Source: Roseibaca sp. Y0-43
GTDB taxonomy: Bacteria; Pseudomonadota; Alphaproteobacteria; Rhodobacterales; Rhodobacteraceae
Direction: 5' to 3'
Length of the DNA: 64,000 nt
Assembly: GCF_020667835.1 (NCBI RefSeq)
Contig: NZ_JAFMPR010000001.1
Location: 372,001-436,000, forward strand
Part shown: positions 17,941 through 27,037 of the stretch, in pieces
Numbering within the stretch: position 1 is the stretch's first letter
Layout of the letters: every line of letters starts with the position of its first letter
Notes under the pieces: model-generated
What the model saw: only the letters and a program-made list of their open reading frames with translations
Database searches by the model: none
Told to the model about the DNA's origin: nothing
Program-made: the position numbers and the translations under genes

Positions 17941-18987
17941 ATGGTCCTCAAGGAACTGAGCGGAACTGTGCTGGCAGTCGTTGCACTCGCTGCGGCATTC
18001 TGGCTAAGCGTCCTACCCGCAAGCTCCAACGAAATTTTGCCGACGCTCGCGGTCTTGATCGCCTCTCTGGTCGGCGCGGCGTTGTTGCAGGCCAATCCCG
18101 GCACATTTGCTGCTGCCAGCGTTCTTGGCTGGTTCGGGATCATGTTCGCCCAACCTTTCTCGCTGACCGACAGACAGTTCAACGGGTTGCGTCGACAGGC
18201 AAATCGCGGTGATGAGGAAGCCGCAGAGCTTCTGGCCTATTACGATGCGTTCTCACCCTATGCGTTCTATCTGATGCTTGGCCTGACAGCGCTGCTTCTG
18301 GCTATCCTGATCTTTGGAATGGCGCGGGGCCGGTTGCTTCTTCATCAGAACCTGCTTGCGGCGAGCGACGGACTTGCGACTTTCCTGAACCGCGTGGGTA
18401 TTTCTGCTGCTGTCGTGCTGTTCAGCATCCTGATCTTTGCGATCATGTACGACGTGACACAGCGCCAGTATCTTGGGTTCGATCCGACATGGACAGAGAC
18501 AGAATGGTACTCGCTGTTCAGTTCGACCCGCGTTCAGGAGTATGAGTGGCATTTACATGCGACTCTGTTTCTTTTGGTATTGGGCTATGCCTACATACAG
18601 GATGCACATGTCAGAATCGAACTTGTGCGCGATACGTTGAAGCCGCGCACCCGCGTCTGGATCGAACTTGCAGGATCTATCTTGTTCATGGTGCCATATT
18701 GCTACGTAGTTATGGAATACGGCATTGAGAACGCGCTTCGGTCTTGGGAAATTGGTGAGAGTTCTGCATCCACCACGGGTCTGCCGCATCGGTTCATCAT
18801 AAAGGGTATGCTGCCTTTCGGTTTCGCGCTGATCGCGCTTGCCGGTATGTCGGTTGCGCTGAAATGCGTGGTCTACCTGTTCGGCCCGCCCAGCCTGCGC
18901 GCGCGCTCCAACTACTACGCGCATAGCCACCAGAACCCCGCCCCGGCAGAGGATGACGATACCTCGGCCGACGTGAAACACGCCTGA
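17941..18987 (+). CDS. TRAP transporter small permease subunit (DctQ type), enlarged
   Basis: Small membrane subunit that couples the receptor to the large permease. The DctQ core is the C-terminal part, roughly residues 145-330, with about four membrane helices and IQDAHVRIELVRDTLKPRTR, the typical DctQ segment. Ordinary DctQ proteins have 160-230 residues. This one has 348, because a membrane-embedded N-terminal part (helices about 7-27, 33-50, 57-75 and 108-128) precedes the core. A charged tail (AEDDDTSADVKHA) ends it. The large subunit follows 17 bp later. Confidence 0.88.
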   Translation: MVLKELSGTVLAVVALAAAFWLSVLPASSNEILPTLAVLIASLVGAALLQANPGTFAAASVLGWFGIMFAQPFSLTDRQFNGLRRQANRGDEEAAELLAYYDAFSPYAFYLMLGLTALLLAILIFGMARGRLLLHQNLLAASDGLATFLNRVGISAAVVLFSILIFAIMYDVTQRQYLGFDPTWTETEWYSLFSSTRVQEYEWHLHATLFLLVLGYAYIQDAHVRIELVRDTLKPRTRVWIELAGSILFMVPYCYVVMEYGIENALRSWEIGESSASTTGLPHRFIIKGMLPFGFALIALAGMSVALKCVVYLFGPPSLRARSNYYAHSHQNPAPAEDDDTSADVKHA

Positions 18988-19004
18988 GCGGAGACCCGAA
19001 GAAA

Positions 19005-20393
19005 ATGGAATTCCTCATCGAATACTTGCCGCTCGTGATGTTCGCGGTGCTGGCAATCCTCTTGTTCAGCGGATACCCGGTTGCCTTCATCCTTGGCGGC
19101 ATCGCGCTTCTGTTTGCCGTGCTTGGCGATCTGGCGGGCACCTTCCGCCTGCAACAGCTGACGCTGATCCCCCTGCGCATCTACGGGGGGACAATGGAAA
19201 GTCTGGTCCTTGTGGCCATACCCATGTTCACCTTCATGGGCACCATGCTTGAGAAATCCGGCGCGGCGCGTGACCTGCTTTATGCGCTTCAAGTCATGCT
19301 GCGCCGCGTGCCGGGTGGTCTGGCGCTGTCGGTCACGCTGATGGGCACGATCATGGCCGCGACCACGGGCATCATCGGCGCGTCGGTCGTGATGATTACG
19401 CTGATGGCCCTGCCGGTGATGATGAAGGCGGGCTATTCCATGCCGCTGGCCACGGGGACGATCGCATCCTCGGGCACGCTGGGCATTCTGATCCCGCCCT
19501 CGATCATGCTGGTCATCATGTCCGACCTGTTGTCGGTGCCGGTGGGCACGGTGTTCATCGCGGCGCTTATGCCGGGGCTGCTGCTGGCCGCGCTGTATTT
19601 CGTCTATCTGCTGGTCATCTGCCGCTTCAAGCCGCAGCTTGCCCCGCCCATGGACGAAGATATGGGCCCGGCCACGCGCGGCGAATTCTGGGCGATGATC
19701 TTCCGTAGCTTTATCCCGCCGATCTTCCTGATCCTATGTGTGCTTGGCTCGATCTTCCTGGGCTTTGCCACGCCGACAGAGGCCGCGGGCGTCGGTGCCT
19801 TCGGGTCCATCCTGCTGGCCGCGTTCAACAAGCAGCTGAACTGGGAGAATTTCGTGGAGGTCTGCCGCCGCTCTGCGCTGACCGTGGCCATGTTGTTCGG
19901 CATCTTCGTTGGCGCAACGGCCTTTGCCTTCGTGTTCAAATCGATTGGTGGCGAGCACCTGATCATCGACATCATCAATGGCAGCAGCGCCGGACCCTGG
20001 TCCATCCTGATCGTGCTTCTGGCGATGGTGTTCTTCCTTGGCTTCTTCTTCGACTGGATCGAGATCACGCTGATCGTGCTGCCGATTTTCGCCCCCATCG
20101 TCGGTCTGCTGGATTTCGGCGGCCATGTGGGCGATTGGGAGGGCATCAGCCAGCCGATCATCATCTGGTTCCTGATCCTTGTGGCGGTCAACCTGCAAAC
20201 CAGTTTCCTGACACCGCCCTTCGGCTTTGCGCTGTTCTACATGAAGGGCGTGGCCCCGCCCGAAGTGCGCATTCAGGACATCTACAAGGGGATCATTCCC
20301 TTCGTGATGTTGCAGATCTTCGGGCTGATGCTGTGTGTGGCCTTCCCGTCCATCGTGTTGTGGTTCCCAAGTTACATGCTTGGCGGGGGCTAG
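19005..20393 (+). CDS. TRAP transporter large permease subunit (DctM type)
   Basis: Forms the sodium-coupled translocation pathway for the organic acid bound by the receptor at 16819-17847. It has 462 residues and about 12 membrane helices. Recognisable DctM segments are ATTGIIGASVVMITLMALP (about 121-139), the IPPSIMLVI loop near 163-171, and PTEAAGVGAFGS (about 256-267). Third-position GC is as high as in the surrounding genome, unlike the first two genes of the operon. A terminator follows. Confidence 0.95.
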   Translation: MEFLIEYLPLVMFAVLAILLFSGYPVAFILGGIALLFAVLGDLAGTFRLQQLTLIPLRIYGGTMESLVLVAIPMFTFMGTMLEKSGAARDLLYALQVMLRRVPGGLALSVTLMGTIMAATTGIIGASVVMITLMALPVMMKAGYSMPLATGTIASSGTLGILIPPSIMLVIMSDLLSVPVGTVFIAALMPGLLLAALYFVYLLVICRFKPQLAPPMDEDMGPATRGEFWAMIFRSFIPPIFLILCVLGSIFLGFATPTEAAGVGAFGSILLAAFNKQLNWENFVEVCRRSALTVAMLFGIFVGATAFAFVFKSIGGEHLIIDIINGSSAGPWSILIVLLAMVFFLGFFFDWIEITLIVLPIFAPIVGLLDFGGHVGDWEGISQPIIIWFLILVAVNLQTSFLTPPFGFALFYMKGVAPPEVRIQDIYKGIIPFVMLQIFGLMLCVAFPSIVLWFPSYMLGGG

Positions 20394-20423
20394 CACCCGG
20401 AAACTTCGCGAGTTAAACATTGC

Positions 20424-20450
20424 CCCCGGCGCAGCTTGCGCCGGGGTTTT
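20424..20450 (+). terminator. Intrinsic terminator after the TRAP operon
   Basis: CCCCGGCGC (20424-20432) and GCGCCGGGG (20438-20446), loop AGCTT, followed by TTTT. Confidence 0.8.
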
Positions 20451-20469
20451 CAATCGCAGGGAATGAACC

Positions 20470-21063
20470 GTGTTCTTCGACCCACTTCTTTACAGCTTCA
20501 TGTTCCTTGGCCTGTTCTCTCCGGGGCCGAATGTCATCATGCTCACGGCCTCTGGCGCGCGTTTCGGGCTCAAGCGCAGCCTTCCGCATCTGTTCGGCGT
20601 GGTGCTGGGCGTGGGCGTGATCGGCGCGGTCACTGGCTTGGGCGTGGGTGCGCTGATCCTTGCCAACCCGGCGCTGGCGCTGGTGCTGAAATCACTCGCG
20701 GCAGGCTGGATCCTCTATATGGCGTGGAACTATTTCAACGCCACACGCCGCCCCGCCGCGCAGGCCAAGGACGACGGCAAACCCATGACACTGTGGCAGG
20801 CGGTGCTGTTTCAATGGATCAACCCCAAGGTCTGGGCGGTCGCCTTCGCAGCCTCGGCAGGCTATGGCGCGGGGTTGGGGCCGGTTCTGGAATCGGCGCG
20901 GCTGGCCACGGCCTTCAGCAGCGTGAACCTGTTCGTCTGCCTGTTCTGGACCAGCGCGGGCGCGCTTCTGACCACGCTTTTGTCTTCGCCCGCGCGCTGG
21001 AAAGTGTTCATGCGCATCATGGCGGCGCTTCTGGCGCTCTCTGCCCTGATGGTGTTTCGCTAA
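20470..21063 (+). CDS. LysE/RhtB-family amino-acid exporter
   Basis: A 197-residue inner-membrane protein with about six hydrophobic segments. The LFSPGPNVIMLTASGARFG motif (about 15-33) is the hallmark of the LysE/RhtB superfamily, which exports amino acids or analogues such as homoserine, threonine or cysteine derivatives. The substrate cannot be told. WQAVLFQWINPKVWAVAFA (about 108-126) is a second family motif. The start is GTG at 20470. The gene stands alone between the TRAP terminator and hemB. Confidence 0.9.
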   Translation: MFFDPLLYSFMFLGLFSPGPNVIMLTASGARFGLKRSLPHLFGVVLGVGVIGAVTGLGVGALILANPALALVLKSLAAGWILYMAWNYFNATRRPAAQAKDDGKPMTLWQAVLFQWINPKVWAVAFAASAGYGAGLGPVLESARLATAFSSVNLFVCLFWTSAGALLTTLLSSPARWKVFMRIMAALLALSALMVFR

Positions 21064-21129
21064 CGCGCCGCTTTCCTTTCGGGCGGGCGCGTGGCACCAA
21101 AGCGCAAAGCCCCGTGATAGGTGACAGAC

Positions 21130-22125
21130 ATGCAAAGCCCCGCCCCCTTCCCCGCCGCCCGTATGCGCCGCCTGCGCCGCACCCGCGCCCTGCGCGAGAT
21201 GGTGCAGGAAAACGGGCTGTCCGTGAGCGACCTGATCTGGCCGGTTTTCATCCGCGACGGCGCGGGCGTGGAAGAGCCTATCGCCTCGCTGCCCGGTGTC
21301 AGCCGCCTGTCGCTTGATCGTCTGCTGCCCGCCGCTGAACGTGCACTGGCCCTTGGTATCCCGGCGATCTGCCTCTTTCCCTATACCGCGCAAGAGCTGC
21401 GCACCGAAGATTGCGCCGAGGCGTGGAACCCGGAAAACCTGACCAACCGCGCTATCCGCATTTTGAAGGCGGAACTGCCAGAGCTGATGGTCATGACCGA
21501 CATCGCGCTCGACCCCTATAACGCCAATGGCCATGACGGCTTCGTCGTGGACGGTCAGATCGTGAATGACGAAACCGTCGAAGCGCTGGTCAAGATGGGG
21601 CTGGCCCAGGCCGAAGCGGGGGCCGATATCCTCGGCCCGTCCGACATGATGGACGGACGCATCGGCGCGCTGCGCTGCGCCATGGAAGCCGCCGGGCACC
21701 GCGACGTGGCGATCCTGTCCTATGCCGCGAAATTCGCGAGCGGCTTTTACGGCCCCTTCCGCGATGCGGTGGGCGCGGGCGCGCGACTGGTGGGCGACAA
21801 GGCGACCTACCAGATCAACCCCGCCAACCGCGAAGAGGCCTTGGCCTGCGTAGCCCGCGATCTGGCCGAAGGGGCCGATATGGTCATGGTCAAACCCGGA
21901 ATGCCCTATCTGGACATCTGCCGCGCCGTCAAGGACCGCTTCCAGCGCCCGACCTTCGCCTACCAGGTGTCGGGCGAATACGCGATGCTGATGGCAGCGG
22001 CACAAAACGGCTGGCTGGATGGCGACAAGGTCATGCTGGAAAGCCTGATGGCCTTCAAGCGCGCAGGCTGCGACGGGGTTCTGACCTATTTCGCCCCGCG
22101 CGTGGCCGAGGCTTTGCGCAAGTAA
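21130..22125 (+). CDS. hemB: Delta-aminolevulinic acid dehydratase (porphobilinogen synthase)
   Basis: Condenses two 5-aminolevulinate molecules into porphobilinogen, the first common tetrapyrrole step for haem and any bacteriochlorophyll or B12. It has 331 residues. The Schiff-base lysines are Lys201 (SYAAKFASGF) and Lys255 (MVKPGMPYLD). The metal-site loop reads ALDPYNANGHDG with no cysteine, so this is not a zinc enzyme of the animal or E. coli type. That fits the known alphaproteobacterial form. AGG at 21119-21121 is 8 bases before ATG 21130; a GTG at 21121 would add three residues. Confidence 0.97.
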   Translation: MQSPAPFPAARMRRLRRTRALREMVQENGLSVSDLIWPVFIRDGAGVEEPIASLPGVSRLSLDRLLPAAERALALGIPAICLFPYTAQELRTEDCAEAWNPENLTNRAIRILKAELPELMVMTDIALDPYNANGHDGFVVDGQIVNDETVEALVKMGLAQAEAGADILGPSDMMDGRIGALRCAMEAAGHRDVAILSYAAKFASGFYGPFRDAVGAGARLVGDKATYQINPANREEALACVARDLAEGADMVMVKPGMPYLDICRAVKDRFQRPTFAYQVSGEYAMLMAAAQNGWLDGDKVMLESLMAFKRAGCDGVLTYFAPRVAEALRK

Positions 22126-22134
22126 CTGCCAAGG

Positions 22135-22163
22135 GCCGCCCCTTGCAGGTGACAAGGGGCGGC
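22135..22163 (+). terminator. Hairpin after hemB
   Basis: An 11-bp perfect stem GCCGCCCCTTG (22135-22145) and CAAGGGGCGGC (22153-22163), loop CAGGTGA. Only a weak T stretch follows, so it may terminate poorly or protect the 3' end. Confidence 0.55.
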
Positions 22164-22222
22164 ATTCGCGTTATCTTTTGGCAAAAGTCGCACAAAGCGA
22201 TCACCATACCAGAGGCAGAGCA

Positions 22223-22786
22223 ATGACACAGATGAACAGGCGGGCGTTCACGCTCGCGGGGTTAGCAGGCGTTTCGACGGCATTGGCGGCATGTGGCAAC
22301 CCGGTCGGGGGCCAGGGGGCCGACCGGCTGGATGCACGGGTCGACGCGGCGCGCGACTACCTGCGCAACACGTATCCCAGCCTTGAAGAGCTGTTCCGCA
22401 ACGCGCGCGGCATCCTCTACATCCCGGTCGTGACCGAAGCCGGACTGTTCGTGGGCGGTGCCTACGGGCGCGGGGCGCTGCGCATCAACGATGCGACGGT
22501 GGATTACTATTCGGCCACACGCGCCAGCGTCGGCCTGCAAATCGGCGCACAGCAATATGCCCATGCGCTGTTCTTCATGACCGAACAGGCCCTGTCGGAT
22601 TTCCGCTATTCCGAAGGCTGGGCAGCCAGCGCGGATTTGCGCTATGCGACCCCCTCGCAGGGCGGCTCGCTCGGGGCAGAAACGACAACGCAATTCGCCC
22701 CCGTGATCGCGGTTGTGTTCGGCCAGTCGGGCATTCTGGCGGGCGCATCGCTCGCCGGCGTCAAATACGCCCGCATCATCCCTTAA
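22223..22786 (+). CDS. SYLF-domain (YSC84-like) lipoprotein
   Basis: A 187-residue exported lipoprotein. The N-terminus MTQMNRRAFTLAGLAG has a twin-Arg, Tat-like flavour, and the lipobox TALAAC puts the lipidated Cys near residue 22. The rest matches the SYLF/YSC84 lipid-binding fold: ARGILYIPVVTEAGLFVGGAYGRG is followed by YYSATRASVGLQIGAQQYAHALFFM. Its bacterial role is unknown; the eukaryotic relatives bind phosphoinositides. ATG 22223 is preceded by AGAGGCAGAG. A palindromic repeat separates it from the convergent fabD. Confidence 0.88.
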   Translation: MTQMNRRAFTLAGLAGVSTALAACGNPVGGQGADRLDARVDAARDYLRNTYPSLEELFRNARGILYIPVVTEAGLFVGGAYGRGALRINDATVDYYSATRASVGLQIGAQQYAHALFFMTEQALSDFRYSEGWAASADLRYATPSQGGSLGAETTTQFAPVIAVVFGQSGILAGASLAGVKYARIIP

Positions 22787-22795
22787 GCGACACGC

Positions 22796-22816
22796 GCCCC
22801 GGACTTGATCCGGGGC
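22796..22816. repeat. Dispersed palindrome, copy 1
   Basis: GCCCCGGA-CTTGA-TCCGGGGC, an 8-bp perfect stem with a 5-base loop, in the 37-bp gap between two convergent genes. It shares its CCGG-CTTGA-CCGG core with the copies at 55440-55460 and 55488-55508. Confidence 0.7.
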
Positions 22817-22823
22817 CTCTTGG

Positions 22824-23753
22824 TCAGGCGCGCAGTGCCGCCACGTCCTCTGGCGTCGCAAAGTTGCGCGTGCCGGCCTCTTTGGCAATGCGCTTGACCA
22901 TGCCCGACAGCGCCTTGCCCGCGCCGATTTCCCAGAACTCGGTCACGCCCTGCGCCGCCATCCACGCAATGGACTCGCGCCAGCGCACAGACCCAGTGAC
23001 CTGCTCTATCAGCAGCTTGCGGATCGTGTCGGCGTCGCTCACGGCTTCGGCGCGGACATTGGCGACCACGGGCACAACCGGGGCATTCAGCGTGACATCG
23101 GCCAAGGCATTGGCCATCACATCGGCAGCGGGTTGCATCAACGCGCAATGAAACGGCGCAGAGACGGGCAGAAGCATCGCGCGCTTTGCGCCGCGGGCTT
23201 TCGCGATCTCTACCGCGCGCTCGACCGCCGCCTTGTGGCCCGACACCACCACCTGCGCGGGGTCATTGTCATTGGCGGCTTGGCAAACCTGGCCCTGCGC
23301 TGCCTCCTGCGCTACCTCGGTGACGGTCGCAAAATCCAGCCCCAACAGCGCCGCCATCGCGCCCTCGCCCACGGGTGTGGCCGCCTGCATCGCGCGGCCC
23401 CGGATGCGCAGCAGTTTCGCCGCGTCGGTCACGCTCAGCGCCTCTGCCGCCGCAAGCGCCGAATATTCCCCCAGCGAATGCCCTGCGACAAAGGCCGCGT
23501 CGGTGATCGCCACGCCTTCGGCCTGAAGCGCGCGCAGCGTGGCCAGCGACGTGGCCATCAGCGCGGGCTGGGCATTGGCGGTCAGGGTCAGCTCGGCGAT
23601 ATCGCCCTCCCAGATCAGCGCCGACAGGCTTTCGCCCAGCGCGTCATCCACCTCTTGGAATACGTCTTTCGCCGCCGGGTAAGTGTCGGCCAGCGCGCGG
23701 CCCATCCCGATGGTTTGTGCCCCTTGACCGGGAAATAGAAAAGCGCGGCTCAT
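22824..23753 (-). CDS. fabD: Malonyl-CoA:acyl carrier protein transacylase
   Basis: Loads malonyl groups onto acyl carrier protein for type II fatty-acid synthesis. It has 309 residues. FPGQGAQ is at 7-13, the nucleophilic Ser93 is in GHSLGEYSAL, the malonyl-binding Arg is near 118 (LLRIRGRAMQ), and the catalytic His202 is in SAPFHCALM. The ribosome-binding site GGAGACTGAC ends directly at the ATG, with GGAG 6 bases away. The other fab genes are not visible downstream, as the next gene on that strand is far away. Confidence 0.97.
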   Translation of the reverse strand: MSRAFLFPGQGAQTIGMGRALADTYPAAKDVFQEVDDALGESLSALIWEGDIAELTLTANAQPALMATSLATLRALQAEGVAITDAAFVAGHSLGEYSALAAAEALSVTDAAKLLRIRGRAMQAATPVGEGAMAALLGLDFATVTEVAQEAAQGQVCQAANDNDPAQVVVSGHKAAVERAVEIAKARGAKRAMLLPVSAPFHCALMQPAADVMANALADVTLNAPVVPVVANVRAEAVSDADTIRKLLIEQVTGSVRWRESIAWMAAQGVTEFWEIGAGKALSGMVKRIAKEAGTRNFATPEDVAALRA

Positions 23754-23887
23754 GTCAGTCTCCTACCCATGTTTTGCCAAAGGAAATGCCCCAAAGTGCT
23801 GCCCGGTTCAAGCGCCGGTCGGGCTTGCGCGGGCCGGCTATTATGGTAGCGTCTTGGCCAAGTCACCCCGCATATCAGGAGCCACCG

Positions 23888-25207
23888 ATGCTGGACCGCC
23901 CCACCCCCAATGACCTGCGCGCCTTCTGGATGCCGTTTACCGCGAACCGCCAATTCAAATCGGCCCCGCGCATGTTGGTCGCCGCCGAGGGGATGCATTA
24001 CACCACCTCTGACGGGCGGCAGATTCTGGACGGTACGGCGGGCCTGTGGTGCTGCAACGCGGGTCATGCCCGCCCGCTGATTACAGAAGCCATCCAGAAA
24101 CAGGCGACAGAGTTGGATTATGCCCCCGCCTTCCAGATGGGCCACCCCAAGGCGTTCGAATTGGCCAACCGGCTGGTCGATCTGGCCCCAGATGGCATAG
24201 ATCACGCCTTCTTCACCAATTCCGGGTCCGAAAGCGTGGAAACCGCGCTAAAGATTGCCATCGCCTACCACCGCGCGCGCGGCGACAGCAGCCGCACCCG
24301 CCTGATCGGGCGCGAGCGCGGCTATCACGGGGTGAACTTCGGCGGCATTTCAGTGGGCGGCATTGTTAACAACCGCCGCCATTTCGGTACCATGCTGGCC
24401 GGTGTCGACCACCTGCCCCACACGCATCTGCCGGAAAACCAATGGTCGCGCGGGATGCCGGAACATGGCGCGCATCTGGCGGATGATCTGGAGCGTATCG
24501 TCGCGCTGCACGGGGCCGACACGATCGCGGCCGTGATCGTCGAACCCGTGGCCGGGTCCACCGGCGTTCTGATCCCGCCCAAGGGCTATTTGCAGCGCCT
24601 GCGCGAGATCACGCGCAAGCATGGTATTCTGCTGATCTTCGACGAGGTCATCACCGGCTTCGGCCGCCTTGGCAGCGCCTTTGCCGCGCAGCATTTCGAC
24701 GTGACGCCCGACATGATTACCTGTGCCAAGGGTCTGACCAACGGCGTGATCCCGATGGGGGCGGTGCTGACCTCTGCGGATATTCACGACGCGTTCATGC
24801 ACGGGCCGGAGAACCTGATCGAGCTGTTCCACGGCTATACCTATTCGGGCAATCCCATTGCCTCTGCCGCAGGTCTGGCGACGCTGGAAACCTACAAGCA
24901 GGACGATCTGTTCGCCCGCGCCGATGCCATCGCCCCCTATTGGGAAGAGGCCGTGCATTCGCTGAAAGGTCATCGCCATGTCATCGACACCCGCAATCTG
25001 GGGCTGATCGGCGCGGTGGAACTGGAACCGATTGCGGGTGCGCCCACGAAGCGCGCGTTCAATGCGTTCCTGAAAGCCTATGACAAGGGCATCCTGATCC
25101 GCACCACGGGCGACATCATCGCCATGTCGCCACCGCTGATTATCGAGAAGTCACATATCGACCAGTTGATCGGCACCTTGGCAGAGGTTCTGGAAACCCT
25201 TGAGTAG
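23888..25207 (+). CDS. Class III aminotransferase, omega-amino acid (beta-alanine):pyruvate type
   Basis: PLP-dependent transfer of the terminal amino group of beta-alanine or a similar omega-amine to pyruvate or another 2-oxo acid. It has 439 residues. AFFTNSGSESVETALKIA (about 112-129) is the phosphate-binding segment, LLIFDEVITGFGRLGSAF holds the PLP-ring Asp, and the Schiff-base Lys281 is in ITCAKGLTNGVIPMG. The DYAPAFQMGHP and ELFHGYTYSGNP segments resemble known beta-alanine:pyruvate transaminases. The exact amine is uncertain. ATG 23888 follows CAGGAGCC. The next gene starts 8 bases before its stop. Confidence 0.92.
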   Translation: MLDRPTPNDLRAFWMPFTANRQFKSAPRMLVAAEGMHYTTSDGRQILDGTAGLWCCNAGHARPLITEAIQKQATELDYAPAFQMGHPKAFELANRLVDLAPDGIDHAFFTNSGSESVETALKIAIAYHRARGDSSRTRLIGRERGYHGVNFGGISVGGIVNNRRHFGTMLAGVDHLPHTHLPENQWSRGMPEHGAHLADDLERIVALHGADTIAAVIVEPVAGSTGVLIPPKGYLQRLREITRKHGILLIFDEVITGFGRLGSAFAAQHFDVTPDMITCAKGLTNGVIPMGAVLTSADIHDAFMHGPENLIELFHGYTYSGNPIASAAGLATLETYKQDDLFARADAIAPYWEEAVHSLKGHRHVIDTRNLGLIGAVELEPIAGAPTKRAFNAFLKAYDKGILIRTTGDIIAMSPPLIIEKSHIDQLIGTLAEVLETLE

Positions 25208-25667
25208 ATCGGTCGCCCGCGTGGCCCGCGCCTTGCAGGATGCGGGCCTTGCCAACACCATCTCTGAACCCGGAGAGGCGCGCACCGCCGAACTGGCGGC
25301 ACAGGCATGCGGCTGCGAGTTGGACCAGATCGTGAAGTCGATCCTGTTTGCGGGACAATCCAGCGGCGCGCTTTACCTGTTCCTGACCGCAGGCGGCAAT
25401 CGGATAGATGCAGCGAAAGCAAGCGCGCTTGCGGGCGAGGCGTTGGGCCGCGCCAATGCCGCTCAGGTGCGCGAAGTGACGGGCTTTGCCATCGGCGGGG
25501 TGGCCCCTATCGGCCATCTGACCGCGCCAAAAACATGGGCCGACCCCTGCCTTTTGGACTTTGAAACGGTCTTTGCGGCGGCGGGAACGCCGCGCCATGT
25601 CTTTTCAATCGCGCCACGCGTCCTTATCTCTGTTGCCAAAGTCACAGTCGCGGATTTTACCGAATGA
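25200..25667 (+). CDS. YbaK/ProX-type aminoacyl-tRNA deacylase domain protein
   Basis: A 155-residue single-domain protein of the YbaK/EbsC/ProX fold, which hydrolyses mischarged tRNAs such as Cys-tRNA-Pro or Ala-tRNA-Pro. TAELAAQACGCELDQIVKSILF and the conserved Lys within it (about 46), then EVTGFAIGGVAPIGH (about 97-111), are the family pattern. The most likely start is TTG at 25200, overlapping the transaminase stop. It also overlaps the following RDD gene by ATGA. The editing specificity cannot be read. Confidence 0.87.
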   Translation: MSRSVARVARALQDAGLANTISEPGEARTAELAAQACGCELDQIVKSILFAGQSSGALYLFLTAGGNRIDAAKASALAGEALGRANAAQVREVTGFAIGGVAPIGHLTAPKTWADPCLLDFETVFAAAGTPRHVFSIAPRVLISVAKVTVADFTE

Positions 25668-26098
25668 CCTTGCCAGACCCGGCGCTTCAGCCCGAATTCT
25701 ACGCCGATGTGCCCTTCAAGCGGGTCGGTGCATGGACCATCGACCTGCTTGTCACCGTCGCGCTCACGCTGGTCGGGCTGGTGTTGACCCTGTTTCTCAG
25801 CGCGTTCCTGCTGCCGCTTCTGTTCGCCGCCGTCTCTGTGGCCTATCGCACGGTGATGCTGTCGCGCTACGGGGCCACCTTGGGCATGATGATGATGGCG
25901 CTGAAATGGCGCCACCTGAATGGGCGGGCACCCGATACCACCACGGCGTTGCTGTATAGCGGGGCACATGCGGTCATGTGGACGGTGTTTCCGCTTCAGA
26001 TTGTTTCCGTTGCGTTGATATTGCTGTCACCTCAGCGGCAAGGGTTGCACGATTACCTGCTGTCGACGACGATGCTGCACAAGGTAGCGCCGGAATAA
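25664..26098 (+). CDS. RDD-family membrane protein
   Basis: A 144-residue inner-membrane protein with three or four hydrophobic segments. FKRVGAWTIDLLVTVAL (about 18-34) has the Arg and Asp that name the RDD family, and YGATLGMMMMALKWR resembles the second conserved loop. The function of most RDD proteins is unclear; some act as sodium/proton antiporters. It starts in an ATGA overlap with the deacylase gene. Confidence 0.82.
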   Translation: MTLPDPALQPEFYADVPFKRVGAWTIDLLVTVALTLVGLVLTLFLSAFLLPLLFAAVSVAYRTVMLSRYGATLGMMMMALKWRHLNGRAPDTTTALLYSGAHAVMWTVFPLQIVSVALILLSPQRQGLHDYLLSTTMLHKVAPE

Positions 26099-26179
26099 GC
26101 GCATCGCCTTGAATGCAGGCTTGGCAGATGCCGAAACGCTTGCTAGCCTCTGCTGGTTTTCTGTGACCAAGAGCACCTG

Positions 26180-27037
26180 ATGCGTCATTCCCTGCCGACA
26201 GTTCCGCAGTTCTACGTGACCGCGCCACAACCCTGCCCCTACCTGCCGGGCCGGATGGAGCGCAAGCTGTTCACGGCGCTGCATGGCGAACATGCCGAAG
26301 CAATGAATGACAAGCTGTCGCAACAGGGCTTCCGGCGGTCTCAGAACGTGCTGTATCGGCCCTCTTGCGCCGATTGCGCGGCGTGCCTGTCGGCGCGCAT
26401 CCGGGTGGAGGATTTCAAACCCTCGCGCTCGCAGCGCCGTATTTTGAAGCGCAACGCGCATTTGCAACGCGATGTGACCAGCGCATGGGCGACCGAAGAC
26501 CAATATGCCCTGTTCCGCCGCTACCTGGACCATCGCCACACCCATGGCGGCATGGCGGATATGGACGTGTTTGAATATTCCGCCATGGTCGAAGAAACGC
26601 CGGTGCGCACCCGCGTGCTGGAATACCGCGATGCCGCGACCGGCCCCAACGGCCCGCTTGTCGCCGCCTGCCTAAGCGATGTGCTCGATGACGGGCTGAG
26701 CCTTGTGTATTCCTTTTTCGACCCCGCGCTGCGCGACCAGTCGCTGGGCAGCTTCATGATCCTTGACCAGATCGAGCTCGCGCGCCGGGTGGGCCTGCCC
26801 TATGTGTATCTGGGCTATTGGGTGCCCGGCAGTCCCAAGATGGACTACAAGGCACGCTTTTCAGCACTGGATGTCTACCATGACGGCGCATGGCGCGAGA
26901 TGGACGATCCAGCAAAATTCTCTGGCACGACACATCCGCTTTCCGTTCAGCCCATTGCCGAGCAGGTGGCGAAACTGTCGCTGCCGTCTGAAATGGGCGG
27001 GCCGGTCGATATGGCAGCCCCGAAACCCAAGCGTTAG
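26180..27037 (+). CDS. bpt: Aspartate/glutamate leucyltransferase (arginyl-tRNA--protein transferase homologue)
   Basis: Transfers leucine from Leu-tRNA to proteins with N-terminal Asp or Glu, marking them for ClpS/ClpAP degradation. The 285-residue length is that of bacterial Bpt. [16 protein letters not shown] (about 56-71) is the N-terminal Cys-rich motif of the family. The C-terminal ATE domain has [19 protein letters not shown] and [18 protein letters not shown]. The stop TAG shares bases with the TAA of the convergent phosphatidyltransferase gene. Confidence 0.95.
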   Translation: MRHSLPTVPQFYVTAPQPCPYLPGRMERKLFTALHGEHAEAMNDKLSQQGFRRSQNVLYRPSCADCAACLSARIRVEDFKPSRSQRRILKRNAHLQRDVTSAWATEDQYALFRRYLDHRHTHGGMADMDVFEYSAMVEETPVRTRVLEYRDAATGPNGPLVAACLSDVLDDGLSLVYSFFDPALRDQSLGSFMILDQIELARRVGLPYVYLGYWVPGSPKMDYKARFSALDVYHDGAWREMDDPAKFSGTTHPLSVQPIAEQVAKLSLPSEMGGPVDMAAPKPKR

